Shown here one piece after another: positions 7,670 through 16,084 of a stretch of 41,900 bases of DNA. The position numbers were made by a program, and so were the translations under genes. Source of the DNA: an uncultured Treponema sp. (GTDB lineage: Bacteria > Spirochaetota > Spirochaetia > Treponematales > Treponemataceae). Positions within the stretch are counted from its first letter, which is position 1. Each line of letters starts with the position of its first letter. Below the pieces are notes generated by a model. The model worked only from the letters and a program-made list of their open reading frames with translations, was not told the DNA's origin and did no database searches. Location: contig CASGBA010000015.1 in the NCBI GenBank assembly GCA_949299755.1, positions 1 through 41,900 on the forward strand, read 5' to 3'.

Positions 7670-8677
7670 TTATTTTTTTTTTATGTGTGACGCGATTTTA
7701 GACAAACATCCTGTGTCGGAAAGAGCACGCACTATGACAACTGCAAGAAGAAGAATTCCTTGGGGAATGTCTAGGTACTGATTGCGTATCTTAAAACATA
7801 ATGGCAGTCCGAAACGGAGGACACCGATAACAAGAGCGGCGAGGGCAGTCCCGAGAATATTTCCTTTGCCACCGGTTGAAAGTGTCCCACCCAAAACAAC
7901 AGCTGTAATTATAGGAAGGGTGAAGGTGACACCGAGATCGCTTTTTGCCGTTCCCAAATACGAAGTTAAAACAATGCCAGCGACCGCTGCACTTATGCCT
8001 GACAAAACATATGTACTCAAAATAATGAGTCTTGAGTTAATTCCTGAATATTCCGCGGCTCTAGGATTTATTCCCACAAGAAAGACCTGCCGGCCGTATT
8101 TTGTCCTGTGAAGTAATATATAGGCTACAGCAACCATGGCTATAAAAATTAAAAGTTGACTGGGAATAAAACCGAACAAGCGGAATTTCGCTATCGCCTT
8201 AAAACTTTCAGGAAACCCGGAAATACCCTTGTAGCTTTCCGTGGCGGAAAGATTGGAAATCAAAAGCCCTATACCGGAAAACAGGAAACTTCCTCCAAGA
8301 GTTATAACCATGGGCTGTACACCGCAATAAGCGACAAAAAAACCGGACAAAGCCCCGCAACATCCGGCAATAATTATGGCGGCAATAACCGCAATCCAGA
8401 TATTCACGCCTGCATCCTGCCACAATACTCCTATGACAATAGAAGTTAATCCGACAATGGATCCTGCCTGAATATCAATTCCTCCTGTTATCATAACAAA
8501 AGTAACAAAAAGAGAGATAAGGCAGATGGATATGATATCGTTAATACTTCCAAGCAAAACCCTCGGCATCAAAAACTTCGGGTTTACCATGCCGAATACA
8601 ATGATTTCACAAATTAAAATCAAAAACAACACAGTTTGCCATGATAAAAAAGATTGTTTGAGTTTTAATTTTTCCAT
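7670..8677 (-). CDS. lsrD: AI-2 ABC importer permease LsrD
   Basis: The product is 335 residues with the eight to ten transmembrane segments of the ribose/AI-2 permease family. It matches the LsrD subtype (the segment beginning CEIIVFGMVNPKFL, then ITGGIDIQAGSIVGL and AITAVVLGG). The start is set at ATG 8677, which has GAGGA in front of it; a TTG at 8686 overlapping the lsrC stop is an alternative that adds three residues. It forms the membrane channel with LsrC, powered by LsrA and fed by LsrB. Confidence 0.92.
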   Translation of the reverse strand: MEKLKLKQSFLSWQTVLFLILICEIIVFGMVNPKFLMPRVLLGSINDIISICLISLFVTFVMITGGIDIQAGSIVGLTSIVIGVLWQDAGVNIWIAVIAAIIIAGCCGALSGFFVAYCGVQPMVITLGGSFLFSGIGLLISNLSATESYKGISGFPESFKAIAKFRLFGFIPSQLLIFIAMVAVAYILLHRTKYGRQVFLVGINPRAAEYSGINSRLIILSTYVLSGISAAVAGIVLTSYLGTAKSDLGVTFTLPIITAVVLGGTLSTGGKGNILGTALAALVIGVLRFGLPLCFKIRNQYLDIPQGILLLAVVIVRALSDTGCLSKIASHIKKK

Positions 8678-8682
8678 AGCCG

Positions 8683-9684
8683 TCAATCCTCAGTTTCCAA
8701 AATTTTAGACAACAGCCTTGCCCTTCTGGTCTTTACCGCCATATGGGTCTGTGTCAATGCGTCAATAACAACAATGGCAATGAGTAAAATACCTGTAATC
8801 GTATTGTCCAGATTGGAAGACAATCCGAGGAATACAAGGATTCTACTGACGGAGGAAATAATAACCGCGCCGATTGCCGCTCCCAGCAAGCTTCCCTGTC
8901 CGCCGGACAAACTGACTCCGCCGAGAACACAGGCAGCTATGGCTTTCATTTCATATCCATTACCCGCAATGGGCGTGATAAAGCCTACCCGTGAAGAATA
9001 TATTATGCCTGCAATTGAAGCGAATACCCCGCACAATACATAGGCGACTATTTTTGTTGTCTTTGTTGGTATACCGACAAGAACCGCACCTGCGGCATTG
9101 TCACCCACAGCGATAAAATATTTTCCACGCTTTGTCATGGTAAGGATAAAATGCAGCAAACAGATAACCGCAAAGGAAACAAAATAAAATGATGTTATCT
9201 GTCCGATGATTTTCACCTGCGCAAGCCTTGTGAACCAAGCCGGAAGATTTTCAACCCATGCGCCGCCTGTAAACACATAAATACAACCACGGACAATTCC
9301 GTTTGTACCCAAGGTGAAAATCAAAGAAGGTATTCCTAATATTGAAACGCCAAAACCGTTCACCAATCCTATCAGGGCTCCGCACAATATACCGGCTATT
9401 GCAGCCACCGCCCACGGCATACCGTCCCGGAGCATTGTGGAACTGACAGCCGCAGCAAATCCAAGCACAGCACCCACAGACACGTCTATTTCTCCGGTGA
9501 GGATTACAAAGGTGATGCCGCATGCCAGCAATGTAAAAACAACACTGTCATTAAAACAATTCAAAATACTTGTCGCCGTCAAAAACTCGCTGTTTACCAA
9601 ACCAACAAGGAGAAACAGAACGGCCAGGCATAATATTACACTTAATTCCCTAACCTTTGAAATTCTTTGCAGTATTTGTTTCAT
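8683..9684 (-). CDS. lsrC: AI-2 ABC importer permease LsrC
   Basis: The product is 333 residues with multiple membrane segments. It follows E. coli LsrC in the motifs TGEIDVSVGAVLGF, FTGGAWVENLP and EMKAIAACVLGGVSLSGG. Its ATG overlaps the lsrA stop codon (ATGA at 9681-9684), and its own stop lies six bases before the lsrD ATG, so the three genes are translationally coupled. It is the second channel subunit of the importer in the inner membrane. The short C-terminal extension after the last membrane segment is basic. Confidence 0.92.
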   Translation of the reverse strand: MKQILQRISKVRELSVILCLAVLFLLVGLVNSEFLTATSILNCFNDSVVFTLLACGITFVILTGEIDVSVGAVLGFAAAVSSTMLRDGMPWAVAAIAGILCGALIGLVNGFGVSILGIPSLIFTLGTNGIVRGCIYVFTGGAWVENLPAWFTRLAQVKIIGQITSFYFVSFAVICLLHFILTMTKRGKYFIAVGDNAAGAVLVGIPTKTTKIVAYVLCGVFASIAGIIYSSRVGFITPIAGNGYEMKAIAACVLGGVSLSGGQGSLLGAAIGAVIISSVSRILVFLGLSSNLDNTITGILLIAIVVIDALTQTHMAVKTRRARLLSKILETED

Positions 9685-11216
9685 TTCCCGTCAACTCCTG
9701 TCTCAATTCCGCTGACACCGAAAATCTTCGCGGTTAACCTGTCTTCCGTAATTTCCGACCGGTCAAAATGTCCGTTGATTTTTCCGTGGTAAACAGTAAC
9801 AACCCTGTCCGAAAGTTTTATGATCTCCTCCATATCCGATGAAATAAGGATAATCGCGACTCCCTGCTTTTTAAGTTTTTCAATGATTGCATAAACATCC
9901 TGCCTTGCCCCAGCGTCTATACCACGGGTAGGTTCATCCAGAATGACAACCTTCGGCTTTGTGGAAAGGGAACGGGCTATGACAATTTTCTGCTGGTTCC
10001 CGCCGGATAAAGTGCCCGCCGCTTGGTTTTGGCTGTCCGCTTTTATACGGAAGCCGTCCATATATTCCTGGGTTATAGCATATTCAGATTTTCTGTTCAG
10101 AAAAAACCTTCCTGTTTCCTCCTTATTCAGAAGGGCGGAAGTTGTATTAGCGTTCACACCAGTCATCTTGAAAAGTCCGTTAAGATGCCTGTCCTCCGGA
10201 ACATAATTTATTCCGGCATTCAAAGCCTGTCTGGTGGAACAGCCTGTAATATCCACGCCATCCAAAGTGCAGGTTCCGGACAAAACCTTATCCTTGCCGA
10301 AAATCGTTGAAGCCAGTTCTGTCCGTCCTGCACCAACTATACCCGCAATACCCAGGATTTCACCCCGGTAAATATCCAGGTTAATGCCGGAAAAACCGTA
10401 CCCTGAATATCCCCTTAACTCCATAACCGGTTTCCCATCCCGGCGCCGGGATGATGTTTCTTCCTGGCCTGAAGTTTTTGTGTCTCCGGACACAGTTTCC
10501 GGAAGAAGTCCCTTCAAAAGCATTTCCTGATTAAAATTCGAAACATCACTTTCAATTGTAATCACGCCGTCACGCATTATCGCGACATTTGTTGCGATTT
10601 GGAAAACTTCATTCAGCCTGTGGGTGATATATATAATTCCTCTTTTTTGGGCTTTAAGTGTTTCTATAATCCTGAATAAAACCTTAGTTTCGTCTATGGT
10701 AAGCGCACTGGTCGGTTCATCAAAAATAATAACGTTGGCATCACGCAACAAACCCCGGAGGATTTCCACCAGGGATTGTTCCGCAATTGAAAGGGTGCTG
10801 GCACTTCTTGTCAAATCCAAATACCAGGATGTCAAGTCCAGAAGCTCAAGAAGACGCTCATGTAGTACCGAACGTTTCTCGTTGAATCCGATTATGATAT
10901 TTTCTTCAACCGTCATGTGGGGGAAAATACAGGGCTCCTGGGGAACCATATAAATGCCGCTGGAAAGAATCTGCGCGGTTTTGTTGGCTGACACAACTTT
11001 CCCAGACAAAGAAACAGTGCCCGAATCCGCCTGATGGATACCCATTATTATTTTCATAAGGGTGGATTTGCCGGCGCCGTTACCGCCGATGAGGGCTATT
11101 GTTTCCCCCCCGTAAAGGTTAAGGGTTACACCCTTTAACACATTGTTCTGCCCGAAGGATTTGAAAATGTTGTCAACAGAAAGAAGAGGAATTCCAGCAC
11201 TTGCATTTACCGGCAT
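9681..11216 (-). CDS. lsrA: AI-2 ABC importer ATPase LsrA (two ABC domains)
   Basis: The product is 511 residues with two ABC domains in tandem, as in all sugar importers of this class. The first domain has Walker A (GGNGAGKST), a degenerate signature (LSIAEQS) and Walker B (VIIFDEPTSAL). The second has a degenerate Walker A (GIVGAGRTEL), a canonical signature (LSGGNQQK) and Walker B (VVILDEPTRGID). The start is placed at ATG 11216, eight bases after TAGGAG; a GTG at 11225 sits inside that ribosome site and is less likely. It is the first gene of the minus-strand operon, reading from the promoter at 11303-11330, and powers uptake of the LsrB ligand. Confidence 0.93.
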   Translation of the reverse strand: MPVNASAGIPLLSVDNIFKSFGQNNVLKGVTLNLYGGETIALIGGNGAGKSTLMKIIMGIHQADSGTVSLSGKVVSANKTAQILSSGIYMVPQEPCIFPHMTVEENIIIGFNEKRSVLHERLLELLDLTSWYLDLTRSASTLSIAEQSLVEILRGLLRDANVIIFDEPTSALTIDETKVLFRIIETLKAQKRGIIYITHRLNEVFQIATNVAIMRDGVITIESDVSNFNQEMLLKGLLPETVSGDTKTSGQEETSSRRRDGKPVMELRGYSGYGFSGINLDIYRGEILGIAGIVGAGRTELASTIFGKDKVLSGTCTLDGVDITGCSTRQALNAGINYVPEDRHLNGLFKMTGVNANTTSALLNKEETGRFFLNRKSEYAITQEYMDGFRIKADSQNQAAGTLSGGNQQKIVIARSLSTKPKVVILDEPTRGIDAGARQDVYAIIEKLKKQGVAIILISSDMEEIIKLSDRVVTVYHGKINGHFDRSEITEDRLTAKIFGVSGIETGVDGK

Positions 11217-11297
11217 CAATGACACTCCTAAATTTATGACCGTCGATAACCATGACAGCGCTTAAACAATATCAATTGTTTTCATCAAAATCTTTTG

Positions 11298-11306
11298 TTT
11301 GTATAA
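11298..11306. promoter_or_regulatory. Candidate LsrR half-operator overlapping the lsrA -10 box
   Basis: TTTGTATAA occurs here and again, on the other strand, within the palindrome at 11541-11555 in front of lsrR. Here it overlaps the -10 element of the lsrA promoter, where a bound repressor would block transcription. Assignment to LsrR is inferred. Confidence 0.4.
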
Positions 11307-11330
11307 TATCATACTTTCTGTGTATGTCAA
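11303..11330 (-). promoter_or_regulatory. Predicted promoter of lsrACDBF
   Basis: On the minus strand, TTGACA (11330-11325), a 16-base spacer and TATTAT (11308-11303) match the sigma70 consensus at 11 of 12 positions. It lies about 90 bases upstream of the lsrA ATG. The 11226-11593 region holds no gene; it contains only this promoter, the divergent one, the candidate operators, and an AT-rich stretch at 11331-11470 where I see nothing more. Confidence 0.75.
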
Positions 11331-11477
11331 GTTAATTTTTAATCTAAAATCCGCCATGCGTCCTGTATGGAAATTCCATTGTCATCATATATAATTAGTT
11401 ATAATATATAGAATTATAATAATAAACCGGCCGGAATCCGTTTTCATTTTATTTTTCGTATTATCTGCATTTAATTG

Positions 11478-11506
11478 TTGACAGGGGGTTACTTTGATTA
11501 TATACT
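11478..11506 (+). promoter_or_regulatory. Predicted promoter of lsrR-lsrK-cupin
   Basis: TTGACA (11478-11483), a 17-base spacer and TATACT (11501-11506). The expected start of transcription is near 11513, placing the palindromes at 11521-11555 just downstream. Confidence 0.8.
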
Positions 11507-11520
11507 TCTTATTATCCTAA

Positions 11521-11555
11521 CAAATGATAGATACTATTACATTTGTTATACAAAT
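11521..11555. promoter_or_regulatory. Candidate LsrR operator palindromes
   Basis: Two inverted repeats abut. At 11521-11545 CAAATG and CATTTG flank ATAG-ATA-CTAT, forming one long imperfect palindrome. At 11541-11555 ATTTGT-TAT-ACAAAT is perfect. They lie about 8 to 42 bases downstream of the predicted lsrR start site and share TTTGTATAA with the lsrA -10 region, consistent with autoregulation by LsrR. Confidence 0.5.
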
Positions 11556-11593
11556 AACCGGATAAACATGCCTGTAAAAAAGGAGATGCCATC

Positions 11594-12514
11594 TTGGATT
11601 ATGAATATTCACTTGTTATAAAATCCGCCTGGTATTACTACATTGAAAACCTCACCCAGCAGGCTATTTCTGAAAAACTGGGGATTACAAGGATAAAAGT
11701 TGTAAAACTCCTTGAGAAAGCCAGGCAGGACGGTGTCATCAACTTTAAAATCCGGAGGGACGGCGAACTTAAAATGGAGTTGGAAAAAGAACTCCAGAAA
11801 AAATGGAACCTGCAGGACGCCTTTGTTATCCCGTCTCCGGCGGACAACAGCGAAATAACAGAAAGCATCGCCAAAGCGGCGGCAATGTACGTCAATGAAC
11901 GTCTTTCTGAAAACAGATTTATAAACATGGGATACGGCAACACAGCCAATAAGATACTTAATTTCCTTTCAAACCTGAATACGAATCCGGTTTCGGTGGT
12001 TTCCCTTACAGGAGGTGTGAATATTTACCTGCCGTCCCGCTCGGTGAAATATTACAACACAACTTTTTTCCTCATTCCAACACCTCTGAGGGTTTCTTCC
12101 ATAAAATTAAGGGACGAACTTCTCCAGGAAAATTCCGTCAAAGATATCATGCAAATGATACAGGGAGCCGCCATGACAGTAATCAGCGTAGGCGGACTTA
12201 ATCATGACGCTACACTGATAAACAACAATATCCTCACAAAAAACGATTTTAACTATCTTTCAATGCAGGGTGCGGTGGGGGATATACTAAGCCATTTTGT
12301 GGATAAATTCGGAAACCCGGTGGAGACGGAAGTAGAAAAATGTTTTCTTTCTGTCTCCCTGGAACAGCTTTCCAATTTAAAGAATGTGGTCGGGGTTGCC
12401 GCGGGAAAAACAAAGGTGGATATAATCAAAGCCGCTTTGTACGGCAATTATCTGGACGTCCTTATTACGGACGAGGAAACCGCTGTTAGTCTGCTGGCGG
12501 ATAACGATAACTGA
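11594..12514 (+). CDS. lsrR: LsrR-type transcriptional regulator (SorC family)
   Basis: The product is 306 residues. Residues about 8-50 form the helix-turn-helix (AWYYYIENLTQQAISEK followed by LGITRIKVVKLLEKA), and the rest is the SorC-family sugar-phosphate-binding domain with SLTGGV, the FFLIPTPLRVSS stretch and GAVGDILSHFVD, which match E. coli LsrR closely. In E. coli, LsrR represses the lsr operon until phospho-AI-2 binds. The start is TTG at 11594, seven bases after AAGGAGA; no in-frame ATG is better placed. It is divergent from lsrA and is followed by lsrK 17 bases later, the same arrangement as in enterobacteria. Confidence 0.92.
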   Translation: MDYEYSLVIKSAWYYYIENLTQQAISEKLGITRIKVVKLLEKARQDGVINFKIRRDGELKMELEKELQKKWNLQDAFVIPSPADNSEITESIAKAAAMYVNERLSENRFINMGYGNTANKILNFLSNLNTNPVSVVSLTGGVNIYLPSRSVKYYNTTFFLIPTPLRVSSIKLRDELLQENSVKDIMQMIQGAAMTVISVGGLNHDATLINNNILTKNDFNYLSMQGAVGDILSHFVDKFGNPVETEVEKCFLSVSLEQLSNLKNVVGVAAGKTKVDIIKAALYGNYLDVLITDEETAVSLLADNDN

Positions 12515-12531
12515 TACTGCGAGGAGGTTTT

Positions 12532-14094
12532 ATGGAATCATATTTAATGGCCATTGATGCCGGTACGGGAAGTGTACGGGCAGTGTTATTCAATTATAAT
12601 GGCGAACAGGTAGCCTGCTGCCAAGAGGAATGGATTCATGATGAAGACCCCCGGTATCCCGGCAGCATGAATTTCAACTGGGAGCACAATTGGGATTTAA
12701 CCTGCCGCTGTACCCGTGGCGTCCTTAAAGAAGCCGGCATTGAAAGCAAACAGGTTTCCGCCATTGCCACAACCTGCATGAGGGAAGGTATCGTTTTGTA
12801 TGATGGCGATGCCAGGGAAATATGGGCTTGCGCCAATGTGGATGCCCGAAGCGATGATGAAGTCCTGCAACTTAAAAAGGATTATCCCAATCTTGAAGCA
12901 GAATTGTACGCTGAGACAGGGCAATTGTATGCCCTTGACGCTTTGCCCAGGCTTCTTTGGGTAAAGAACAAAATGCCGGACGTGTACAAAAAAACCGAAA
13001 TGATTACCATGTTCAACGACTGGCTCATCTACAAGCTGACAGGTGTTTTTTGCAGCGAACCCAGCAATGCTTCCACCTCGGGATTATTGAATTTAAAGAC
13101 CAGAAACTTTGATCCTGACATCCCTGAACGCTGCGGTTTAAAAACAAATATTTTCGCCCCGATAAAGGAATGCGGGGAGCCCGCCGGTACAGTAAGCAAA
13201 AAAGGGGAGGAGGACTCAGGTCTTGCAGAAGGAACTCCCGTGATTGTAGGAGGCGGTGACGCCCAGCTTGGCAGCATCGGAGTAGGGGTCATAGGTGACA
13301 ACCAGGCGGCCGTGTTCGGCGGAAGCTTCTGGCAATATGAATACAATACCGGGGTATGCACTGTTGACAGGAACTGCCGCATACGTGTAAACTGCCACGC
13401 TGTTCCTGGAATGTGGCAGTATGAGGCTCTTGCATTCAAGCCTGGTTTAATCATGCGGTGGTACAGGGACGCTTTCTGTGACCATGAAAAATCCCTGGAA
13501 AAATCAACCGGAAAAAGCGTATATGCACAGATGGATGAAAAGGCTTCCAAGATTCCCGCAGGAAGCGGAGGAATGTTCTGCGCTTTTTCAGACATCATGG
13601 ACTTCATACATTGGAAACACGCCGCACCCACCTTCACCAATTTCCAGACAGATGCGGACAAATGGAACCGGTTCACGTTCTATCGGGCTATTCTTGAAAA
13701 TACAGCGATGGTGACCCGCGGCCATATGGAATTAGTGAAGGAAGCTACAGGTAATATGCCCCGGGAAGTCATCTTTGCCGGTGGCGCCTCAAAAAGCGGA
13801 TTATGGTGCAGTATCCTTGCGGATGTGCTCGGAGTTCCTGTAAAGGTTCCGGTTGTAAAAGAAGCCACCGCACTCGGGGCGGCTCTCCTTGCTGGAAAAG
13901 GGATAGGCGTTTACAAGGATTTGTCTGAAACCGCATCCCGCCTTGTGAAAATCGAAAAAACCTTTACACCGGATTCCGGAAACACAAAGGTATACGATGA
14001 ATTGTATCCTGTATGGAAACAAGTGTACAAAGCCCAGCTTGAACTTGCAGAAAAAGGATTAACCCGGTGCCTGTGGAAGGCTCCTGGAGTATGA
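12532..14094 (+). CDS. lsrK: LsrK-type autoinducer-2 kinase
   Basis: The product is 520 residues, close to the length of E. coli LsrK. It is a FGGY-family kinase that phosphorylates imported AI-2, trapping it and producing the LsrR inducer. It follows LsrK from end to end: MAIDAGTGSVRAV (phosphate binding), SMREGIVLY-like TTCMREGIVLYD, ACANVDARS, the GGGDAQLGSIG motif with the putative catalytic Asp, VIFAGGASKSGLW, VPVVKEATALGAA, and the characteristic C-terminus GLTRCLWKAPGV. This detailed match separates it from xylulose or glycerol kinases of the same family. It has a strong AGGAGG site and is co-transcribed with lsrR and the cupin gene. Confidence 0.93.
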   Translation: MESYLMAIDAGTGSVRAVLFNYNGEQVACCQEEWIHDEDPRYPGSMNFNWEHNWDLTCRCTRGVLKEAGIESKQVSAIATTCMREGIVLYDGDAREIWACANVDARSDDEVLQLKKDYPNLEAELYAETGQLYALDALPRLLWVKNKMPDVYKKTEMITMFNDWLIYKLTGVFCSEPSNASTSGLLNLKTRNFDPDIPERCGLKTNIFAPIKECGEPAGTVSKKGEEDSGLAEGTPVIVGGGDAQLGSIGVGVIGDNQAAVFGGSFWQYEYNTGVCTVDRNCRIRVNCHAVPGMWQYEALAFKPGLIMRWYRDAFCDHEKSLEKSTGKSVYAQMDEKASKIPAGSGGMFCAFSDIMDFIHWKHAAPTFTNFQTDADKWNRFTFYRAILENTAMVTRGHMELVKEATGNMPREVIFAGGASKSGLWCSILADVLGVPVKVPVVKEATALGAALLAGKGIGVYKDLSETASRLVKIEKTFTPDSGNTKVYDELYPVWKQVYKAQLELAEKGLTRCLWKAPGV

Positions 14095-14128
14095 TTCCTG
14101 AAAAAAAATAAATGATTGGAGGTTGAAT

Positions 14129-14479
14129 ATGTTTATTGTTGATGAAAAAGAAAAAGAATACCGCTTCGGTAACAGCGGCCCGAAATATCTGATGAAAGGC
14201 CCGCGCATGAATTTCGCCATAGTCCAATTCATGCCTGGACAGGATTTTACCGCCCATTACCATAATATCATGGAAGAAAATTTTTTCATTCTGGAAGGTA
14301 AAATCGATATTGTTGTTGATGGAGTGGTGCACACACTTTCCGCCGGCCAGTTGATTCATATAGAACCAAAAGAAATCCATTATTGCATAAACAATTATGA
14401 CACACCTGTAAAAATGATATCGACATTGGCCCCCTTCCAGGAAGTCGATAAAATAGAACTTAAAGATTATAAATATTGA
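14129..14479 (+). CDS. Small cupin protein in the lsrRK operon
   Basis: The product is 116 residues with one conserved cupin barrel: GQDFTAHYHNIMEENFFILEG carries the His/His/Glu metal ligands (read as HYH...E) and the second motif is HIEPKEIHYC. The start is ATG 14129, six bases after GGAGG; a TTG at 14123 adjoins the ribosome site and is unlikely. It has no signal peptide and is probably cytoplasmic. It follows lsrK by 34 bases in the same operon. The window has no lsrG, so this cupin could isomerise or bind phospho-AI-2 or its products, but that is inference; cupins of this size have many functions. Confidence 0.85.
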   Translation: MFIVDEKEKEYRFGNSGPKYLMKGPRMNFAIVQFMPGQDFTAHYHNIMEENFFILEGKIDIVVDGVVHTLSAGQLIHIEPKEIHYCINNYDTPVKMISTLAPFQEVDKIELKDYKY

Positions 14480-14497
14480 TTTTTACCCAACTCATTC

Positions 14498-14570
14498 CCC
14501 GGCAATACCTGCCGGGCGAGCCTCCGGATGATCCGTCTCCATCACCAAGGATTCCGGCGGCTTTTTATTT
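14498..14570 (+). terminator. Probable terminator after lsrRK-cupin
   Basis: A first perfect 7-bp hairpin (CCCGGCA at 14498-14504 with TGCCGGG at 14510-14516) has no T run. A second, GCCTCCGGA (14520-14528) with TCCGGCGGC (14553-14561) and one mismatch, is followed by TTTTTATTT. Together they separate the convergent lsr and TPM transcripts. Confidence 0.6.
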
Positions 14571-14607
14571 CATGGAACACCGCCTTCAGGCTGCCTGCAT
14601 CCGAATG

Positions 14608-15366
14608 CTACCATCCTCCGGAAGCCCCGCCGCCTCCGAAACCGCCACCCCCGCCGGAGAAACCTCCTCCGGAAGAACCGCCACCGCCGAAGCCGCCGCC
14701 GGAGAATCCGCCGAAGCCTCCGATTCCACCGTGGCGCCTTATATGGGAAATAAGACCCATAGAAACAATCGAAAAGAAAATGATGAAAAAAACCGAGGCG
14801 GCGATTATGGATTTAATGCCTATGTCGGAATCCTCCCTTTCCAGGGAAGGCTCCACCATCGATTCATCCCCGGAGGCAATTCCCGCCATGTTTTTTATGC
14901 CGACGGTGATTCCCTCTCCATAATCCCCGTTTCTGAAATAGGGTGTTATAACATTCCTGATTATAAGCCCGCATTTCATATCCGTCAGGGATGATTCAAG
15001 CCCGTAGCCTGTTTCAATCCGGAGTTCCCTGTCGTCCAGCGACACAAGGAGCAGGGCTCCGTTATCCTTGTCTTTCTGTCCCAGCTTCCAGGTTTCCGCG
15101 ACCCGGAGGGAAAATTCTTCTATTGATTCACCTTCAAGGGAAGGGATTGTCAGCACCGCCATCTGGATTCCGGTACTGTCATTCAGCTCCGTCAAAAAAA
15201 CCGTAAGCTCACTTTCTTCATTTTCCGTCATAACACCGGCGGAATCATTCACGGGCCCCGTCCATCCGGGGACTTCCAGCGCCGCCGGGGAAACCAGGGG
15301 GAGCAGCAGCATCAGGAACACCGCCGCCGGGAAAGCGGCGGTGAAAAAGCGTCCTCTTACAGCCAT
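14608..15366 (-). CDS. TPM-domain (YgcG-type) membrane protein with Gly-rich tail
   Basis: The product is 252 residues. It has an N-terminal signal peptide (to about residue 30), a TPM domain (about 32-175; VNDSAGVM, the YGLESSLTDMKCG stretch), a transmembrane segment at about 188-210, and a C-terminal tail of tandem GGGFGG/SGGG units ending GGASGGW. TPM domains occur in proteins with reported phosphatase activity and in the repair protein YgcG and plant TLP18.3; the substrate here is unknown. It overlaps the upstream TPM gene by 10 bases and forms an operon with it and lemA, a common combination. The Gly tail coincides with the GGC-rich DNA at 14608-14740. Confidence 0.85.
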   Translation of the reverse strand: MAVRGRFFTAAFPAAVFLMLLLPLVSPAALEVPGWTGPVNDSAGVMTENEESELTVFLTELNDSTGIQMAVLTIPSLEGESIEEFSLRVAETWKLGQKDKDNGALLLVSLDDRELRIETGYGLESSLTDMKCGLIIRNVITPYFRNGDYGEGITVGIKNMAGIASGDESMVEPSLEREDSDIGIKSIIAASVFFIIFFSIVSMGLISHIRRHGGIGGFGGFSGGGFGGGGSSGGGFSGGGGGFGGGGASGGW

Positions 15367-16070
15367 GTCTCATCCTCCAGAACCACCATCCCGTCCGGAA
15401 GCTCATCCGGATTGGAAGCCGGATTCCCGTCAGCGGGGAAATGCCGTGCGAGTATTTCCCCGCAACGTTCCACCGCCCGGACAAAGGCGGCGGCGGCATC
15501 CTCAGTGCCTAAACCCTCAGCCAAATCCGAAGCTATGGAATTCCAGGTTTCCCGGGGAATCTCGGCGCTGATTCCGGTGTCCGCCAGAATCCTTACCTCC
15601 CGTTCCATGTAGGACACGAATATCAATATACCGGAACGGTTGCGGGTGGCATACACACCGCTTTCGATGAAATACCGCAACGCCCTGTTGTAAACCGCAA
15701 GGGCACGCACCCTTTTGGGAACAATCAGCCGGTCAACGGCGGGCACATTCGCCGTCAGAAAAAGCAGGGCGATGAGTCCGAAACATATAATGCCGTAAAA
15801 AGCCGGCAGATACCAGGTTTCGGCGCCCCAAGCCAGTTTATCCAAAAAGTCCTTTATTGGAGCGGCGAAGGGCAGGAGCACCGCAAACAAAAATGCGCCG
15901 GCGACAACCGCAAAGAGAAGCTCATAGGCCGAATACCTGGCGCTTTCCGATGTGACAGCGATGGCGATTTCCCCGGTTGTATGAAGCTCAGCTTCCTTCA
16001 CCGCCTTCTTAATATCCCCGGCCGCCTGTCCTGAAAGCCTGAGCCGGCGGAGCATCTTCGATTTATTCAT
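15357..16070 (-). CDS. Second TPM-domain membrane protein
   Basis: The product is 237 residues. Unlike its neighbour it starts in the cytoplasm with a basic helix, and has the TPM domain interrupted by two hydrophobic membrane segments at about 47-70 and 87-107; TPM motifs include HTTGEIAIAV at the beginning and NRSGILIFVSYMEREVRILAD later. It probably faces the cytoplasm at the inner membrane. It lies between lemA (14 bases upstream) and the Gly-tailed TPM gene (10-base overlap), so all three are co-expressed. The ribosome site lies within GAAGGTGCAGTC, which is moderately good. The function of the LemA-TPM-TPM set is not established; a membrane or envelope role is usual. Confidence 0.8.
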   Translation of the reverse strand: MNKSKMLRRLRLSGQAAGDIKKAVKEAELHTTGEIAIAVTSESARYSAYELLFAVVAGAFLFAVLLPFAAPIKDFLDKLAWGAETWYLPAFYGIICFGLIALLFLTANVPAVDRLIVPKRVRALAVYNRALRYFIESGVYATRNRSGILIFVSYMEREVRILADTGISAEIPRETWNSIASDLAEGLGTEDAAAAFVRAVERCGEILARHFPADGNPASNPDELPDGMVVLEDETWL

Positions 16071-16084
16071 GACTGCACCTTCTT

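Noticed and set aside
5402-11216. Ribose or xylose import operon
   Set aside because: The binding protein and permeases alone could suggest it, but LsrF, LsrK (C-terminus LWKAPGV), LsrR and the gene order match the Lsr system specifically.
14608-14740. GGC/CCG-rich tandem pattern that could be taken for a DNA repeat or CRISPR-like array
   Set aside because: It encodes the irregular GGGFGG tail of a TPM protein; there are no constant repeats with unique spacers.
14476-15571. Several plus-strand open frames rich in proline opposite the TPM genes
   Set aside because: They are mirror images of the Gly-rich and TPM coding sequence (Gly codons read as Pro), with no ribosome sites.
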